Assembly: GCA_016871015.1 (NCBI GenBank)
Contig: VFZX01000007.1
Coordinates: 1-54,623 of the forward strand
DNA length: 54,623 nt
DNA from: Acidobacteriota bacterium
GTDB taxonomy: Bacteria > Acidobacteriota > Terriglobia > Bryobacterales > Bryobacteraceae
Reading direction: 5' to 3'
Below are positions 50,953-54,623 of this stretch, one piece after another. The notes beneath the pieces are model-generated. The model searched no databases. It was given only the letters and a program-made list of their open reading frames with translations, and was not told where the DNA came from. Position numbers and translations under genes: made by a program. The stretch's first letter is position 1; each line of letters starts with the position of its first letter.

Positions 50953-51929
50953 GATAACTCCTTCGCGATCGCAGTGGCGATCGTCTTGCCGTGAAACCGG
51001 CCGTTCTCAATGAAGATCTCGTTGGTATGCATGCCCGCCACCAGGACTCCGGCGAGATAGATCCCCCGCCGCGCACTTTCAAGCGTCTCAGGATCCGTGA
51101 ATGGCCGCTGCGTCTCCTGATCGAACGTGATGCCGTGCGCACCGAGGAACTCGGTGTCCGGCCTGTATCCCGTCATCGCGAACACGAAGTCGTTCTTGAT
51201 CTCCTTGACGCCGGACGGGGTCTCGATCACGATCGATTCGGGCCTGATAGAGCTGACCCGTGAGTTCAGGTACCCGGTGATCTCGCCGTTCTTTAGGCGG
51301 TTCTCGATGTTCGGCCGGATCCAGTACTTGATGTTGCCCGACAGCGAGCCCCGCCGGTGGATCAGGGTCACGCGTGCGCCGGTCCACCACAACTCGAGCG
51401 CCGCAAGCGCCGCCGAGTTCTTGCCGCCGATCACGGCGACATCGTGTCCGTAGTAAGGATGCGGCTCCTTGTAGTAGTGGATCACTTTGGGCAGATCCTC
51501 GCCCGGGACGCCGAGCAGGTTCGGCTTGTCGTAATAGCCCGTGGCGAAGATCACCTTCCGCGCCCGCCACACGCCTTCCGCGCCCACCCGGTTCCGCGCA
51601 TGGACCTCGAACGCGCCATCCTCGCCGGTGACCCGCAGGACCTCGGTGTATTGCTCGATCTGCAACTGGTAGTGGTCCGCCACCCGGCGGTAGTATTTGA
51701 GCGCCTCGGCGCGCACGGGCTTCTCGCCCATCGCCGTCATCGGAATTCCACCGATCTCCAGTAATTCCGGAGTCGTGAAGAATACCAGGTTCGTCGGGTA
51801 ATGATACAACGAATTTACCACGCAGCCCTTGTCGAGCAGGACCGCGTCCACTCCGAGCCGCTTCAACTCGATTCCGCACGCAAGCCCCGTGGGACCGGCG
51901 CCCACAATCACGGCGCTGGCTGAATTCAA
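50949..51929 (-). CDS. ypdA: YpdA-type bacillithiol disulfide reductase
   Basis: A 326-aa two-dinucleotide flavoprotein. FAD-binding VIVGAGPTGLACGIELKRLG is at the N-terminus and the NADPH motif VAVIGGKNSAALAALELWW is central. There is no CxxC pair of thioredoxin reductase, and the overall pattern (YPTNLVFFTTPELLEIGG, FATGYYDKPN, GVLVAGMHTNEIFIENGRFHG) matches YpdA, which reduces bacillithiol disulfide. This implies the organism makes bacillithiol; no bsh genes are in the window. Overlaps alaS by 4 nt upstream and the M20 gene by 4 nt downstream. Confidence 0.9.
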   Translation of the reverse strand: MNSASAVIVGAGPTGLACGIELKRLGVDAVLLDKGCVVNSLYHYPTNLVFFTTPELLEIGGIPMTAMGEKPVRAEALKYYRRVADHYQLQIEQYTEVLRVTGEDGAFEVHARNRVGAEGVWRARKVIFATGYYDKPNLLGVPGEDLPKVIHYYKEPHPYYGHDVAVIGGKNSAALAALELWWTGARVTLIHRRGSLSGNIKYWIRPNIENRLKNGEITGYLNSRVSSIRPESIVIETPSGVKEIKNDFVFAMTGYRPDTEFLGAHGITFDQETQRPFTDPETLESARRGIYLAGVLVAGMHTNEIFIENGRFHGKTIATAIAKELS

Positions 51930-54526
51930 AGCATCGACTCCACCGACCCGTACACCGACTCGATCGCGCCGCCCAGGGCTCCCAGATCCTTGCCGCCGGC
52001 TTCAGCCATATCCGGCCGTCCGCCGCCCTTACCGCCTACCGCCTGCGCGACGGCCCCGGCGAGCTTGCCCGCGTGGACTTTCGCGGTAAGGTCCTTGGTC
52101 ACCGCTGATACGATACCAATGTTACCCTCCTCGCCCGAAGCCAGCACAATCACGCAACTCTTCCACTTGTTCCGGAGCGAGTCGGCTACGGCGCGCATCT
52201 GTGCCCGGTCGAGCCCGTCAGCCACCGCGGACAGCACCTTAATGTTCTTCACCGTCCGGACTTTGGCTTCGAGCGCACCCACCTGCGCCTGCGCCAGTTT
52301 CTCCTTCATCTGCTCGATCTGCCGCTCCAGGCTCCGCTGCTGCCCGAGCAGCTTCTCGATATGATCGATCAACTCCGGTTCGCCGGTCTTCATCAATCCG
52401 GCCAGCCGCTGCAGCGCCGCACTGGAGTCCTGGAAGCGCCGTAGTGCACCGTCGCCCGTAACCGCTTCGATCCGCCGCACGCCCGCGGAAATCGAGCCCT
52501 CATACACGATCTTGCACAGGCCGATGTCGCCGGTCCGCGCAACGTGTGTGCCGCCACAGAGCTCCCGCGAATAGTCCGTCACCGACACGACCCGGACCTT
52601 CTCGGCGTACTTCTCCCCGAACAACGCCATGGCGCCGGTCGCCACCGCGGCGTCGAGATCCATCACTTCGGTGTTGACGGAATTGTTGAGCAAAATCTGA
52701 TCGTTGGCAATCCGCTCGATCTCGGCGAACTCATCCGGGTCGACGCCCGTGTAATGCGAGAAGTCGAACCGGAGCCTTCCAGGATCGACCACGCTGCCCG
52801 CCTGCTTCACGTGTTTGCCAAGTACCTGCCTGAGAGCCGCGTGGAGCAGGTGAGTGGCGGTGTGATTCCGCCGCGTCGCGTCGCGCCGGGCGGTGTCGAC
52901 CTCCGCGTGTACCTCCATTCCTGCCTCCACCGCGCCGAGTGGCTCAATCTTGTGGACCGCCAGCCCAGCCACTCCATAGTAGGTGTCCACGACACGCGCG
53001 ATCTTTGTCCCATTCTGGAAAATCCAACCTTGGTCGCCGGTCTGGCCGCCGGTCTCCGCATAGAACGGAGTCCGGTCGAGCACGATCTCGCTCTTCCCGG
53101 GAAGGTATGCCTTCACCTTCGCGTCCGCCGACAACTGGGTGTAACCGAGAAACTCCGTCCGGCCGGATTCGATCAGCCTCTGGTAGACCGGATCGACGTG
53201 CGCCTTTTCCGCGCCTTTCCACGATGCCCTGGCCCGGGTGCGCTGGCCCTCCATCTCGGACTGGAATCCCGCGGTGTCGACCGCGAGCCCGAATTCCCGC
53301 GCCATCTCCTCCTGCTCGTCGAGCGCGAGTCCATAGGTGTCGTAAAGCTTGAACGCTGCAGTCCCCGGGATAACGCCGTGCTGGGCCGACTTGACCTCGT
53401 CGTGGAAGACCCGCTCGGCGACCTGGAACGTGGTCGCGTAACGGTTCTCTTCGTCTTTGACGACGCGGGCCACCCGTTGGACCGATTCGAGCAGTTCGGG
53501 ATATGCAGGCTTCATCCACTCTGCGACGAATCCGGTCAGCTTGTACAGGAAGGGCCCGGCGCTGCCCGCCCGGCGTGCATGGCGCATGGCCCGCCGCATG
53601 ATCTTACGCAGTACGTAGCCGCGTCCCTCGTTCGACGGAACCACGCCGTCGTGGATCAGGAATGCCGCGGCCCGGGCATGGTCGGCCGCGATGCGGAGCG
53701 CCGCGTCATGCTTGGGATTTTCTCCCGGTGTCACGCCGATCAGTTCAGCCGCCTTGTCACAGATCGCGGCGAGCAGATCGGAGTCGTAGTTGCTGCGCTT
53801 GCCCTGCAGGATCGCCGCCACGCGCTCGAGGCCCATGCCGGTGTCGATCGACGGACGCGGGAGCGGAGTGAAGACGCCGTCCGCGGAGCGGTCAAATTGC
53901 ATGAACACGAGGTTCCAGATCTCAACGAAGCGGCCGCCTCCGTCGAGCGGAAACTCCTCCTGCTCGCGGCCCGGCTCCGCGGCATCCGGGCCGAGGTCGA
54001 AGTGGATCTCGGAACACGGACCGCACGGGCCGGTCTCGCCCATCTGCCAGAAGTTGTCCTTCTCGTCGAGGCGGAAGATGCGGCTCTTGGGGACCCCGGC
54101 GACTTTCTGCCAGAGCTGTTCGGCGTCATCATCCTCACGGAAGACGGTGACATAGAGGCGGTCCTTGGCCATGCCGTACTCCCTGGTGACGAGATCCCAG
54201 GCGAACTCGATGGCTTCGGCCTTGAAGTAATCCCCAAAGGAGAAGTTACCGAGCATTTCGAAGAAAGTATGATGGCGGCGGGTAAATCCGACATTTTCGA
54301 GGTCGTTGTGCTTGCCGCCCGCCCGGACGCACTTCTGAGAGGTGGTGGCGCGCGAGTAGTCGCGCTTTTCGAGGCCGAGGAAGAGGTCCTTGAACTGGTT
54401 CATGCCTGCGTTGGTGAACAGCAGGGTCGGGTCGTTGGCGGGAACCAGGGAAGAAGAGCGGACGATGCGGTGATCGCGCGCGGCGAAGAAGTCGAGGAAT
54501 TTCTGTCGGATGTCGTGACCGGTCAC
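51926..54526 (-). CDS. alaS: Alanyl-tRNA synthetase
   Basis: An 866-aa class II synthetase. The catalytic domain has IRQKFLDFFAARDH, PTLLFTNAGMNQFKDLFLG, RHHTFFEMLGNFSFGDYFK; the editing domain has the zinc motifs RRNHTATHLLHAALR and ELCGGTHVARTGDIG; and the C-Ala oligomerisation domain ends GKGGGRPDMAEAGG. All are intact. Start: the ATG at 54532 directly abuts TACAAT, while the GTG at 54526, 6 nt after it, begins MTGHDIRQKF, which fits the family's usual N-terminus. I therefore prefer 54526. It heads alaS-ypdA-M20-murJ. Confidence 0.96.
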   Translation of the reverse strand: MTGHDIRQKFLDFFAARDHRIVRSSSLVPANDPTLLFTNAGMNQFKDLFLGLEKRDYSRATTSQKCVRAGGKHNDLENVGFTRRHHTFFEMLGNFSFGDYFKAEAIEFAWDLVTREYGMAKDRLYVTVFREDDDAEQLWQKVAGVPKSRIFRLDEKDNFWQMGETGPCGPCSEIHFDLGPDAAEPGREQEEFPLDGGGRFVEIWNLVFMQFDRSADGVFTPLPRPSIDTGMGLERVAAILQGKRSNYDSDLLAAICDKAAELIGVTPGENPKHDAALRIAADHARAAAFLIHDGVVPSNEGRGYVLRKIMRRAMRHARRAGSAGPFLYKLTGFVAEWMKPAYPELLESVQRVARVVKDEENRYATTFQVAERVFHDEVKSAQHGVIPGTAAFKLYDTYGLALDEQEEMAREFGLAVDTAGFQSEMEGQRTRARASWKGAEKAHVDPVYQRLIESGRTEFLGYTQLSADAKVKAYLPGKSEIVLDRTPFYAETGGQTGDQGWIFQNGTKIARVVDTYYGVAGLAVHKIEPLGAVEAGMEVHAEVDTARRDATRRNHTATHLLHAALRQVLGKHVKQAGSVVDPGRLRFDFSHYTGVDPDEFAEIERIANDQILLNNSVNTEVMDLDAAVATGAMALFGEKYAEKVRVVSVTDYSRELCGGTHVARTGDIGLCKIVYEGSISAGVRRIEAVTGDGALRRFQDSSAALQRLAGLMKTGEPELIDHIEKLLGQQRSLERQIEQMKEKLAQAQVGALEAKVRTVKNIKVLSAVADGLDRAQMRAVADSLRNKWKSCVIVLASGEEGNIGIVSAVTKDLTAKVHAGKLAGAVAQAVGGKGGGRPDMAEAGGKDLGALGGAIESVYGSVESML

Positions 54527-54532
54527 CGTCAT

Positions 54533-54538
54533 ATTGTA
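54533..54538 (-). promoter_or_regulatory. -10-like hexamer TACAAT before alaS
   Basis: TACAAT (minus strand) is 6 nt before the GTG at 54526 and touches the alternative ATG at 54532. It argues for a leaderless alaS message beginning near the GTG. The remaining 85 bases to the window end show only a purine-rich tract and no convincing gene. Confidence 0.5.
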
Positions 54539-54623
54539 GCGAAGGCGTGGTAGCATCTCGGCTTGAGCGTCATGAAATGGAGGAGGAGGCGGGCGCGGGT
54601 AATGGGTGAGAAAGTGGCCTGAA

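Noticed and set aside
52544-54553. Long + strand open frame opposite alaS
   Set aside because: It lies wholly antisense to intact alaS motifs and has shadow-type composition.
54541-54623. Purine-rich end segment with GGAGGAGG and a following ATG
   Set aside because: The + strand frame closes within about 16 codons and no protein similarity is visible. It may belong to a gene beyond the window.

Overview
The window is about 54.6 kb of GC-rich, densely coding bacterial chromosome. The content points to an Acidobacteriota of the Solibacter/Bryobacter type. The evidence is a very large Oar-like TonB-dependent receptor with an N-terminal carboxypeptidase-regulatory domain, several secreted proteins that begin MTRR and look Tat-exported, a YpdA-type bacillithiol disulfide reductase, many secreted amidohydrolases and PQQ-propeller proteins, and leuABCD. 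The lineage is inferred from gene content; there is no rRNA in the window. I saw no rRNA, tRNA, insertion sequence, integrase, CRISPR array or prophage. No gene-free stretch exceeds 300 bases.

Layout. 1-720: 3' part of a dienelactone-hydrolase-like gene. 847-6753: a tightly packed + strand cluster of a phasin-like protein, a degenerate UbiB/ABC1-type membrane pseudokinase, a cyclic-nucleotide-binding protein, two START/SRPBCC (COQ10-like) lipid-binding proteins and two ArsA/Get3-like ATPases. This is the first candidate for a poorly described system. 6742-8304: a DUF2490-type barrel protein, a Gly/Tyr/Arg-rich secreted protein and a possibly decayed small gene. 8370-12088: a beta-lactamase-fold serine hydrolase, a secreted protein of unknown function and an orphan sigma-54 response regulator. 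14162-12083 (-): purC, cvpA and a phosphoglycolate-phosphatase-like HAD. 14185-16857: a small PCP-reductase-domain protein and two tandem amidohydrolases, the second of which has lost nearly every metal ligand. 16867-21499: a divergent mannonate-dehydratase-like protein and the TonB receptor. 28377-21525 (-): an apiosidase-like glycosidase, TsaB, a MoxR ATPase, a cNMP-binding patatin phospholipase and a frameshifted metallo-beta-lactamase-fold hydrolase.

36314-28396 (-) is one overlapping operon. It has two secreted amidohydrolases followed by a specialised Hsp70 cassette: a 785-aa helical-repeat protein, a J-domain protein with PPD instead of HPD, a GrpE-like factor, a divergent DnaK and a zinc-ribbon protein. 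This is the second candidate system. 36358-39527: a metallophosphoesterase, an APC permease and a TIM-barrel isomerase. 41226-39535 (-): a small secreted protein and a PQQ-propeller protein. 41340-46869: leuA (short form without the regulatory domain), leuB, leuC, leuD and an ankyrin protein. A lone Flp pilin and a strong terminator follow. 54526-47173 (-): alaS, ypdA, an M20 dipeptidase, murJ and a coiled-coil zinc-ribbon protein.

Regulation. Many genes that head transcription units have a TAnnnT -10-like hexamer ending 6-7 nt (range 6-10) before the start codon, with no Shine-Dalgarno sequence. Genes inside operons overlap by 1-4 nt or carry a Shine-Dalgarno sequence. This suggests widespread leaderless transcription, and it resolves several start codons.
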